From: Thiogranum sp.
GTDB lineage: Bacteria; Pseudomonadota; Gammaproteobacteria; DSM-19610
Length of the DNA stretch: 39,107 nt
Reading direction: 5' to 3'
Assembly (NCBI GenBank): GCA_024636585.1
Contig: JAGXGS010000053.1
Location: forward strand, 1-39,107
Shown here: positions 17,206-24,240 of the stretch, piece by piece
How positions within the stretch are numbered: the stretch's first letter is position 1
Layout of the letters: the number at the start of each line of letters is the position of its first letter
Made by a program: the position numbers and the translations under genes
Notes under the pieces: generated by a model
What the model was told of the DNA's origin: nothing
The model's database searches: none
Seen by the model: the letters and a program-made list of their open reading frames with translations, nothing else

Positions 17206-17900
17206 CAATAGCGAACGAAGTGGTGTTCCTGCTGGATGTGGACAACACGCTGCTCGATAACGATCGCATCATCGCCGACCTGAGCGAGCATCTTGCGCAG
17301 TCGTTTGGCACTGAGAGCCGTGATCGATACTGGAAAATATTCAAAGCGCTGCGCGTTGAACTCGGCTATGCAGATTATCTGGGCGCCTTGCAACGCTACC
17401 GTATCGGCGCCATGAATGATCCGGGCCTGCTGATGATGTCTTCATACCTGGTGGACTATCCATTTGCCGAGCGCTTGTATCCCGGCGCGCTTGATGTCAT
17501 CGAAAATCTCCGTCGTTGGGGGCAGACAGTGATTCTGACGGATGGCGACGTGGTGTTCCAGCCGCGCAAGGTACAGGAATCGGGATTGTGGGACGCGGTC
17601 GATGGCCGAGTGCTCATTTATCTGCACAAAGAGCAAATGCTTGATGACGTCGAGCAGTGTTACCCAGCTTGTCATTACATCATGGTGGACGACAAGCTGC
17701 GCATTCTAGCGGCGATGAAGAAGATCTGGGGAGAGCGTCTGACAACCGTCTTCCCGCGCCAGGGACACTACGCGCTCGACCCCGGGAATAGCGCCGCCTA
17801 TCCGCCCGCTGATATCTCGATTGAGCGTATCGGCGAGCTGATCAACATCGATTTTCACGCTTTGCCCAGTACCGGCTTCACGCAACAGGAGAAATCATGA
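17202..17900 (+). CDS. HAD-family phosphatase within the pentose phosphate operon
   Basis: The 232-residue protein shows [13 protein letters not shown] (motif I, nucleophile Asp and Asp+2), [11 protein letters not shown] (motif II), a Lys in [11 protein letters not shown] (motif III) and [11 protein letters not shown] (motif IV). The helical cap lies between motifs I and II (residues about 20-95), as in HAD subfamily I. It overlaps zwf and tal by 4 nt (ATGA) on both sides, so it is made in fixed ratio with them. It occupies the place where a lactonase or sugar-phosphate phosphatase would be expected, but homology only says phosphatase/hydrolase. The substrate is unknown. Confidence 0.8.
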   Translation: MTIANEVVFLLDVDNTLLDNDRIIADLSEHLAQSFGTESRDRYWKIFKALRVELGYADYLGALQRYRIGAMNDPGLLMMSSYLVDYPFAERLYPGALDVIENLRRWGQTVILTDGDVVFQPRKVQESGLWDAVDGRVLIYLHKEQMLDDVEQCYPACHYIMVDDKLRILAAMKKIWGERLTTVFPRQGHYALDPGNSAAYPPADISIERIGELINIDFHALPSTGFTQQEKS

Positions 17901-18994
17901 AGGTCACACAACAATTACACGATCTCGGTCAAAGCCTGTGGCTCGACAACATCACACGCGGGCTGCTGACCAGCGGCACGCTGGGTCGCTATATCAGCGA
18001 GTTTTCCGTAACGGGTCTGACCTCCAATCCCACGATCTTCGAGCACGCCATCAAAGAAGCTGATTTCTACGATGACGCCATCCGCCAAAAGGCGCTGGCC
18101 GGCAAGACGGGCGAAGCACTCTTTTTCGAGCTGGCGCTGGAAGACCTGACTGAGGCCGCCGATCTTTTTCGCCCGGTGCACGACGCCACCGACGGCGCTG
18201 ACGGCTGGGTATCGCTGGAGGTGTCGCCCTTGCTGGCAGACGACACTGCCGCCACCATAAAGGCGGCTGTGCAACTTCATGCGCAAGCGCAACGGCCGAA
18301 TCTTTTCATCAAGATACCCGGCACCCCCGAAGGCATTGCCGCTATCGAGGAGACGATCTTCGCCGGCGTGCCGGTGAATGTGACGCTGCTGTTCTCCCGC
18401 GAGCATTACATCGCCGCCGCCGAAGCGTATATGCGCGGTATCGAACGACGCATCGCCGCCGGCCTCGATGCCAAGGTGGCTTCCGTGGCATCGCTGTTCA
18501 TCAGCCGCTGGGACGTCGCCATCCAGGATCAGGTGCCGGACGCGCTGCGCAATCGCCTCGGCATTGCCATTGCCATTGCCAAACGCACTTACAAAGCCTA
18601 TTGCGATCTGCTGGCATCAAAACGTTGGCAAAAACTGGCGGACGCCGGCGCCCGGCCGCAACGTCTGCTGTGGGCCAGCACCGGCACCAAGGACCCCGAT
18701 GCATCGGACACCCTTTATCTCGAGGCGTTGGCAGCGCCGGATACCATTAACACGATTCCCGAAAAGACGCTGCTTGCCTTTGCTGAGCATGGCAAAGTGA
18801 AGGGTGCCTTGCCGACCGACGGCGGTGACGCCGAAGCGTTGCTCGCCGAGTTTACGCAGGCCGGTGTCGACAATGCGGCGCTTGCCGCCGACCTTCAGCG
18901 CAAGGGCACCGCGTCCTTCGCCAGGTCATGGCGCGATCTGCTGGATCGCATCGCCTCAAAAATCGAAGTGCTAACGAAGGCCAGGCAGACATGA
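17897..18994 (+). CDS. tal: Transaldolase
   Basis: The 365-residue protein begins with [15 protein letters not shown] and [17 protein letters not shown], the classic transaldolase N terminus. [12 protein letters not shown] holds the Schiff-base Lys at residue 139, and [13 protein letters not shown] and [13 protein letters not shown] follow as the next barrel strands. It transfers a dihydroxyacetone unit between sedoheptulose 7-phosphate and glyceraldehyde 3-phosphate. The length matches the Tal family often fused to or found beside pgi. The start overlaps the preceding HAD gene by 4 nt, and its stop overlaps the Pgi-fragment start by 4 nt. Confidence 0.93.
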   Translation: MKVTQQLHDLGQSLWLDNITRGLLTSGTLGRYISEFSVTGLTSNPTIFEHAIKEADFYDDAIRQKALAGKTGEALFFELALEDLTEAADLFRPVHDATDGADGWVSLEVSPLLADDTAATIKAAVQLHAQAQRPNLFIKIPGTPEGIAAIEETIFAGVPVNVTLLFSREHYIAAAEAYMRGIERRIAAGLDAKVASVASLFISRWDVAIQDQVPDALRNRLGIAIAIAKRTYKAYCDLLASKRWQKLADAGARPQRLLWASTGTKDPDASDTLYLEALAAPDTINTIPEKTLLAFAEHGKVKGALPTDGGDAEALLAEFTQAGVDNAALAADLQRKGTASFARSWRDLLDRIASKIEVLTKARQT

Positions 18995-19302
18995 GCAGCG
19001 CGACGCTGACCACCGGTTCGGCCGCGCAGGCGCAACGCCTGACAGAGCACCCGGCGTGGAAGGCGCTCGAAGACCATTACGCAACGATCCGTCATCTGCA
19101 TCTGCGGCAGTTCTTCGCCGACGATCCTCACCGCGGCGAACGCCTGACCGCCGAAGCCGCCGGTATTTATTTCGACTACTCAAAGAACCGCATCACGGAT
19201 GAAACGATACGACTGCTCGTGCAACTGGCCGAGGAATGCGGTTTGCGTGAGCATATCGCCGCGATGTTCCGTCGCCTCGGCGCTAGCTTTAAAACAGGGT
19301 AA
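18991..19302 (+). pseudogene. pgi: 5' stub of glucose-6-phosphate isomerase
   Basis: From the ATG that overlaps the tal stop (ATGA), about 92 residues follow the Pgi N terminus: [40 protein letters not shown] and [20 protein letters not shown]. After IAAMFRR the homology stops and the frame ends at 19300-19302, just before the antiporter gene. Intact Pgi has about 550 residues, so the whole catalytic part is absent. The remnant shows the original operon was gnd-zwf-HAD-tal-pgi. Confidence 0.85.
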
Positions 19303-19307
19303 TTTGA

Positions 19308-20513
19308 ATGGAGCATCCAGTACTCACCGGTGTCATCGGCCTTCTCGCCGCTTCCGTGGCGCTGTTGGCCCTCTTCGAACGCATAGGGCTGCCGATTTTG
19401 CTGGCCTACTTGCTGGTCGGGATCGTTCTCGGCCCCAGCGGCTTTTCCTGGATACCTCATACCGAGGATCTGCATTTCCTCGCCGAGTTCGGGGTGGTGC
19501 TGCTGCTGTTCACCATCGGACTGGAGTTTTCCTTGAGCCGGCTATGGACCTTGCGGAAACATGTGTTCGGACTCGGTGGGGCCCAGGTGATGATCACCGC
19601 GGCGCTCGGCGCGCTGTTGGCCTGGGCGGCGGGACTCGTCCCGGCTGCGGCCTTCGTGGTGGGCGGGGCACTGGCGCTGTCCTCGACGGCGGTGGTGTCG
19701 CGCGAGCTCGCTCGCAGGGACGAACTCGGACAGCAGCACGGCCGGCTGGCGGTGGCAGTATTGATTTTTCAGGACCTGGCCGTGGTCCCCTTTCTGATCC
19801 TGATTCCGGTGTTGGCTGGCGATCCGGAAACCGGTGTCTGGTCCGCAATCGGCCAGGCCTCGTTGGCCGGGACGATTGTGATCGCGTTGATGATGGTGGC
19901 TGGCAGGTGGTTGTTACGGCCGTTGTTCTGGTTTATCGCTGAACGTGGATCAGAGGAGCTGTTCACGCTTACGGCGCTGCTGTTCGCACTTGCGGCGGCA
20001 TGGGTTACCGAGTTCGCGGGTTTGTCGTTGGCCCTGGGTTCATTTCTCGCCGGCGCGATGCTCAGTGAGACCGAGTACAGGCATCGTCTCCGGGAGGAGA
20101 TCCGGCCGTTTCGTGACGTACTCCTGGGCTTCTTTTTCGTGGTGATCGGCATGATGCTGGATTTGGCCGCGGTGGGGGCGCTGCTGCCATGGGTGCTGTT
20201 GGCATTGACCATGTTGCTGCTGATCAAAACGTTGACCATCACCATTCTGGGACGGCTGTTTAGCGTGCCCCGGGGTGTGGCCTTGCATACGGCATTGCTG
20301 CTGTCCCAGGGTGGAGAGTTCGGATTGGTGCTGGTGATGCTGGCGGCTAACCAGGGTGTGCTCGGATCCGCCGTCGAGCAGGTGGTGCTGGGCACAATCA
20401 TCCTGAGTCTCGCGTTGACGCCATTGCTGGTCGCCTGGGCGGGCCCGCTGTCACGCAAGGTCTGTTTTCGGGAGGCCAAAACTCGCGATTCAGCTGTTCA
20501 CGATGAGGAGTGA
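19308..20513 (+). CDS. CPA2-family monovalent cation:proton antiporter (KefB/RosB-like)
   Basis: The 401-residue protein has about twelve TM segments. LPILLAYLLVGIVLGPSG and FGVVLLLFTIGLEFSL are typical of CPA2; ALSSTAVVSREL and FQDLAVVPFLI are the ion-site helices with the conserved Gln-Asp; LSQGGEFGLVLVML closes the core. It likely exchanges K+ or Na+ for H+ across the inner membrane. Unlike KefB/KefC it stops at about residue 400 without the C-terminal RCK (TrkA-N) domain, so glutathione-type gating is not expected. The ribosome binding site is weak, and the gene sits 5 nt after the Pgi stub, perhaps borrowing its transcript. Confidence 0.88.
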   Translation: MEHPVLTGVIGLLAASVALLALFERIGLPILLAYLLVGIVLGPSGFSWIPHTEDLHFLAEFGVVLLLFTIGLEFSLSRLWTLRKHVFGLGGAQVMITAALGALLAWAAGLVPAAAFVVGGALALSSTAVVSRELARRDELGQQHGRLAVAVLIFQDLAVVPFLILIPVLAGDPETGVWSAIGQASLAGTIVIALMMVAGRWLLRPLFWFIAERGSEELFTLTALLFALAAAWVTEFAGLSLALGSFLAGAMLSETEYRHRLREEIRPFRDVLLGFFFVVIGMMLDLAAVGALLPWVLLALTMLLLIKTLTITILGRLFSVPRGVALHTALLLSQGGEFGLVLVMLAANQGVLGSAVEQVVLGTIILSLALTPLLVAWAGPLSRKVCFREAKTRDSAVHDEE

Positions 20514-20526
20514 TCGTAAGGAGGAC

Positions 20527-20574
20527 ATGATGGGACGCGGCAATGAAAAAGTGAAAGACCCAGTGTGCCCATAA
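20527..20574 (+). pseudogene. Stub of a YHS-domain gene, probably a heavy-metal P-type ATPase
   Basis: A strong site (AAGGAGG) precedes tandem ATGs and a 15-codon frame ending EKVKDPVCP then TAA. 'K-D-P-V-C-G-M' is the hallmark opening of YHS domains, commonly at the N terminus of copper P-type ATPases; here the frame breaks right after the Cys. The following bases, to TAG at 20628-20630, read as a possible unrelated C-terminal tail. This looks like a deletion that removed almost the whole gene. Confidence 0.55.
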
Positions 20575-20648
20575 AACGCCGCATTCATAACGTCTTCGCC
20601 GCGCGCAGCGCCGGAAAGAATACGGGGTAGACACAGGACGTGCGCAGG

Positions 20649-21017
20649 ATGGGTGGCACCGCTATCGAAATTGCAGGCGCGGGGCCGGCCGGGCTGGCGG
20701 CCGCCATCACCCTGGCCGGCGCCGGACGGCAGGTCATTGTGCACGAGACACAAGGCGCTGTGGGCTATCGCTTCAAACGCGACCTGCAGGGACTGGATAA
20801 CTGGACCACCCGGCAAGATGCCCTGGTGGAGTTGCAGAAGCAGGGCCTGACTACCGGATTCAAGAGGCTGCCCTGCCGCGCAGGTAACGGTGTGTTCGTT
20901 GAAACCACAGGGTGTGCCGGCTCATGTTGCCTTCATCACTGGACAGTGATACGCGTGCGAGCCGTTCCCAGAGTTTCGCCACTCACCCAGTCCAGGTATT
21001 CCACTGTCACCTCATAA
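20649..21017 (+). pseudogene. 5' stub of an FAD-dependent oxidoreductase
   Basis: The frame opens IEIAGAGPAGLAAAITLAGA, a canonical GxGPAGL FAD-binding motif followed by the VIVHE strand end, and YRFKRDLQGLDNWTTRQD. About 85 residues are family-like; past about 20905 the frame continues only as antisense of the multicopper oxidase gene and ends at 21015-21017. Geranylgeranyl-reductase-like flavoproteins of this type have about 350-400 residues, so three quarters are missing. The protein is not expected to fold into an enzyme. Confidence 0.75.
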
Positions 21018-21955
21018 ATGCCGGGTGACCCGGGCTGGAATATACAGTCGTAACGCTCCGCAGAAGAGGCTTCCAGTGACTGCACCTGAATGGGGTTTGG
21101 CAGAGGCCGGCCGTCGGACATGTGCACGGTGGCTGTCAGGCCACCGAAGTCGATTCGCTGTGGCAGGTAACCCGCGCAAATATAGCGAACCAGCAAACGC
21201 TGGCCGGTGTTCATGGTGACCGCAACACCGGGATCGGTCAACGCGGACTGCGCGCCATCGACTCCCGTAATGACGAAGTAGTCCGGGTTGAGATCATTGA
21301 GGCCGACATCACCGCCGCAGGTGCCTGCGGTCCAGGACAGTGCATGCCAGCTGGAGTCGATCTCGTCACATGCCCACACGGCTTCCACGTCATAGGTCGG
21401 GCCGCCGGAGTACAGCGTTCCCGGGCCTTCCGGCGGATCGATGATCAGCGCACCGTACATGCCCATTTCTGCGTGCAGTACGGTATTGGTGTGACAATGG
21501 TAGAAGTAGGTGCCCGCATGTGACGCTTTCCATTGATAGGTATAGGTCCCGTTCACGTCGAACGAATAATGTCCCACGCCATCATTCTCGGTGCTGGGCT
21601 CGATACCGTGATGGTGGATGGTGTGAGTGCCGTTCATCATTCCCGCTGTCAGTCGGGTGTGAACAATCTGTCCTTCGGTAACGCGCATTGCCGGGGAAGG
21701 AAAGGGCCCTCCACCGCCTCCCATGCCACCGCCTCCCATGCCACCGCCGCCGGTGTTGAAGCCCCACATCCTGACGGTGCGGCCGTCGTCCATGGTGATT
21801 GATCCGTTCATGTGCGCACTGCGATCGAACACCACGTCGGCGGTGGTCAGACCCGGTGTGGCCGGTGCGTCGGGGTACGTATAACAGGCATTACCGCCGC
21901 CACCGCCGCCAGTATGCATCATCTGAATCGGTTTAAGTTTAAGTGCACTGAACAT
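20936..21955 (-). CDS. Multicopper oxidase subunit carrying the type 1 copper site
   Basis: The 339-residue protein has two cupredoxin-like domains. The first contains HTIHHHG (111-117) and HAGTYFYHCHTNTVLHAEM (146-164), supplying two H-x-H pairs, the Cys154 and the distal His161/Met for a type 1 copper. The second domain (about 195-335) has no copper motif. A Gly/Met linker at 69-83 and a Gly6 run near the N terminus are unusual. No Sec or Tat signal is visible at the chosen ATG, which has GAGGAGG 6 nt upstream. The gene lies 15 nt after its partner on the same strand. The partner has the other two His pairs and the Tat signal. Confidence 0.82.
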   Translation of the reverse strand: MFSALKLKPIQMMHTGGGGGGNACYTYPDAPATPGLTTADVVFDRSAHMNGSITMDDGRTVRMWGFNTGGGGMGGGGMGGGGGPFPSPAMRVTEGQIVHTRLTAGMMNGTHTIHHHGIEPSTENDGVGHYSFDVNGTYTYQWKASHAGTYFYHCHTNTVLHAEMGMYGALIIDPPEGPGTLYSGGPTYDVEAVWACDEIDSSWHALSWTAGTCGGDVGLNDLNPDYFVITGVDGAQSALTDPGVAVTMNTGQRLLVRYICAGYLPQRIDFGGLTATVHMSDGRPLPNPIQVQSLEASSAERYDCIFQPGSPGIYEVTVEYLDWVSGETLGTARTRITVQ

Positions 21956-21970
21956 GTTGCGTCCTCCTCG

Positions 21971-22972
21971 CTATTCAAAGGCGATGGTGGTGGCAATACC
22001 GAACTGGTAGAGCCCGCCGCCCGCTGTCTGCGTCATTTCGTCGTGCAGGTGCATCGGATAGTGGCCCGTCGTCACTGCGGGATGTGCATCCGGCGGCGGC
22101 TCGAAAGGATAAATGACATCGAGGCTGCCCCTGTTGTTCGGCAACATCAGGGAGTCCTTCTTCCAGATGTCGGGCCGGATCTCACCATTCCGCGCCAGCC
22201 ATTCCACGTGATTGGCATGAAAATGAACGGAGTGGGTCGCCATGCCGGCGTTGAGGATGCGCACCAGGGTTCGATCGCCGATGCTGCCGGAAAGCCGCGT
22301 GCCCGGGTGATAACCGGAGTCAATATCCGGGTTGCCATAATCTGCCGAGCCGGGCACGCGCATACTGCGACCATTGATCGTGAAATACCGCGGTGTGAAG
22401 GTGGTGTCTGGCGTGAGACCCCGGCGTACCCGGTCATTCCAGGCGGGATCGATTTCGGTCATGACCCAGATCGATTGTTGAACAAACGTCGGGCTGCCTG
22501 GATACAACTCGTTGCTGCTGCCGGCCGGCATCACCGCGATGCCGCCATGCAAACCGGCCAGTCGGTTATAAGGGGCATTAAGCGCATCGTAAAAGAGGTA
22601 GGAGCCGGGCGATCCAGCAACAAAACTGACAGTCTGCACCTGCCCGGCGCCGATCACGCTGCTGTCCACCATGCCATCGATGACGAAGCTGTGATCGCTG
22701 TTCAGAGTATTAACGATCGTAATCTGCAAGGTATCGCCTTCCTGGGCAATGAGCGGTGCGCCCGGTACTGCGAGGGACGATGAACTGCCGCTGTAGCCTT
22801 TGAAGTAGACATTCAACCCGTCCGGCTGGGCTACGTAGCCGTCTGTGATGTAGTAGACCGCCGATACGGTTGCCGCACGTGCGCGGGGCGTCCAGCTAAG
22901 CAGCCCGCCCACGCCGGTCAGCGTGCCGGCGGCGCCGACGGCGCCAAACTGCAGAAATGTTCTCCTCTTCAT
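21971..22972 (-). CDS. Tat-exported multicopper oxidase subunit lacking the type 1 Cys
   Basis: The 333-residue protein starts MKRRTFLQFGAVGAAG, a twin-arginine signal with likely cleavage near ARA-AT (residue 33). The first cupredoxin domain is degenerate (DHSFVIDG at 93-100 and FYDALNAPYNRLAGLHGG where Cu ligands should be). The second has HSVHFHANH (247-255) and HYPMHLHDEM (304-313), two H-x-H pairs of the trinuclear site. In related oxidases the second motif is often H-C-H; here Leu309 replaces Cys, so no type 1 copper can form. Together with the downstream gene product the full set of eight His pairs' ligands plus one type 1 site is present. Confidence 0.82.
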   Translation of the reverse strand: MKRRTFLQFGAVGAAGTLTGVGGLLSWTPRARAATVSAVYYITDGYVAQPDGLNVYFKGYSGSSSSLAVPGAPLIAQEGDTLQITIVNTLNSDHSFVIDGMVDSSVIGAGQVQTVSFVAGSPGSYLFYDALNAPYNRLAGLHGGIAVMPAGSSNELYPGSPTFVQQSIWVMTEIDPAWNDRVRRGLTPDTTFTPRYFTINGRSMRVPGSADYGNPDIDSGYHPGTRLSGSIGDRTLVRILNAGMATHSVHFHANHVEWLARNGEIRPDIWKKDSLMLPNNRGSLDVIYPFEPPPDAHPAVTTGHYPMHLHDEMTQTAGGGLYQFGIATTIAFE

Positions 22973-23076
22973 ATTTCTTTAACCTCTCAAGTCACTACTT
23001 TGATAAATGTCCGTCGTCGAGCTGTGTTGTTCCGGTCAGGCGGTGACGCCGAACGTCTCTTTCTCGGGTCGTCGTC

Positions 23077-23397
23077 TCATTTGGTCCGATAAAGGGCGTG
23101 CAGGAGCTGTCGCCCGTCATTGGGAGCCGACGGACCTGCAACGGTGTTTTGGTCTTTTCCTGCGGTCAGCAGGAGACGAAGCGTGGAGGTGGTGGCGGAG
23201 GCCCGCCCATAAACGGGCAGCAAGTTATTCGTTATCGGGGGACGGGAATGGTTTTCGCGCAGATCAGTTGCAGTCTTGAAACAGCATGCGTGATCGGCCA
23301 GCCCAGTCCAGGCGTGCACGGAGGTATTTATTACCAGAAGCAAAGCGATCAGGTTGCCGAGCAAGCGACGCACTGACTGACGCCTTAAATGAACCAT
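23077..23397 (-). CDS. Small exported protein at the head of the multicopper oxidase operon
   Basis: The 106-residue product has a basic N terminus and one hydrophobic segment (LLGNLIALLLVINTSVHAW) resembling a signal peptide, then DHACCFKTATD and a polar tail. The start is supported by GGGAGGAG 7 nt upstream. It precedes the Tat-type oxidase gene by 104 nt on the same strand. The size, paired Cys and location recall small CopL-like copper-locus proteins, but no motif proves it. Confidence 0.5.
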   Translation of the reverse strand: MVHLRRQSVRRLLGNLIALLLVINTSVHAWTGLADHACCFKTATDLRENHSRPPITNNLLPVYGRASATTSTLRLLLTAGKDQNTVAGPSAPNDGRQLLHALYRTK

Positions 23398-23754
23398 AGG
23401 GAATCTCCTCCCTAGGCACCGCTTGATGATTGGCTGCGGTGCTCAATTTGGTTGCACGTTATGCCCCGAAGAAGAGCGCGTCAACCTCTTTTTGGCGGGT
23501 GAGAGCCGGTTTTGGGTCGAGCTTATAAGGATTTCTCCAGCTTGCTGGTTGTGATTAAATCCCTGAGGCTGGAGCGATTCAGCGCCTCAGGCGCATTTCC
23601 CTCTGGTGACGCGAGTATTGGCGAGCGATGAGATACCCCTGACTGACGGCTAAAGGTGATACGAATAACTTGGCGTTGCATCGCGAGACCGGCATTCCAA
23701 TTTTACGAAGGAGCAATTGCCGCCTCAATTGTGCTGGCCGTACCGGTGAGTGTC
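23398..23754. other. Intergenic stretch upstream of the oxidase operon
   Basis: No gene is recognised. The first part holds a probable minus-strand promoter (23456-23484). The rest is open in several frames on both strands without a start site or family features. Confidence 0.35.
23456..23484 (-). promoter_or_regulatory. Possible promoter of the multicopper oxidase operon
   Basis: On the minus strand TTGACG and TAACGT are separated by 17 nt and lie about 60 nt upstream of the first start codon. The -10 is a weak match. No CueR- or CopR-type dyad was recognised. Confidence 0.3.
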
Positions 23755-24012
23755 TTAATCGTGCGGTGTCAGCGGAGACCAATGCATACGGCCACCTGCT
23801 TTAATCCAATTGCGCTTGTGGGGACGAGTGTAGTCATCGATTAGCCGCACCAGAACGCCATGAGCATCCTGATCATGCTGCATCAGGTCAAGTAGTGGTT
23901 CGGCCAAATAAGGCAGCAGTCGCTCGTGTTCAAGAGGCCGGACAGGGTTGTCTGTAGATATTTCCCGACCCGGACGAGCCAGTTGATTGAGAGGAAACTC
24001 TCCTGATCTTAA
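23755..24012 (-). pseudogene. Unidentified coding fragment at the right edge of the accessory region
   Basis: A minus-strand frame without an ATG stays open from about 24064 to a TAA at 23755-23757. The part from about 24012 reads like real protein: RPLEHERLLPYLAEPLLDLM, then HGVLVRLIDDYTRPHKRNW and AGGRMHWSPLTPHD at the C terminus. Its 5' continuation runs through the tRNA-Val promoter, so it is probably the 3' end of a gene cut by the tRNA boundary. I do not recognise the family. Confidence 0.35.
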
Positions 24013-24027
24013 TAGTTTGGCCTGTAG

Positions 24028-24055
24028 TTGACAGGAATTGGCGACCCTGTAGAAT
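24028..24055 (+). promoter_or_regulatory. Sigma70-type promoter of tRNA-Val
   Basis: TTGACA (24028-24033), 16 nt, TAGAAT (24050-24055), ending 18 nt before the tRNA. The layout is the same as at 402-429. Confidence 0.75.
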
Positions 24056-24073
24056 TCGCTGACTTAGAACTTC

Positions 24074-24150
24074 AGGCGCGTAGCTCAGTTGGTTAGAGCA
24101 CCACCTTGACATGGTGGGGGTCGTTGGTTCGAGTCCAATCGCGCCTACCA
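24074..24150 (+). tRNA. tRNA-Val(GAC)
   Basis: A 77-nt complete cloverleaf. Acceptor AGGCGCG pairs with CGCGCCT, followed by encoded ACCA. The anticodon stem is CCACC/GGTGG with loop TTGACAT, giving anticodon GAC. The T arm contains GGTTCGAGTCC. The first 39 nt are duplicated at 447-485. It stands alone with its own promoter and terminator just before thrS. Confidence 0.97.
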
Positions 24151-24159
24151 GTTTCACGG

Positions 24160-24188
24160 GGGGCAGATCACTGATCTGTCCCTTTTTT
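24160..24188 (+). terminator. Rho-independent terminator of tRNA-Val
   Basis: GGGGCAGATC (24160-24169) pairs with GATCTGTCCC (24173-24182) with one G-T pair and a 3-nt loop, followed by six T. It lies 10 nt after the tRNA. Confidence 0.85.
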
Positions 24189-24240
24189 ATATCGATAGAG
24201 TTCAAGTGGCCATTCGTAGCGGTCACCACTGGAGCAACAC

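Noticed and set aside
19594..20479. Minus-strand and alternate-frame open frames across the CPA2 antiporter
   Set aside because: They are shadows of a full-length antiporter with intact family motifs.
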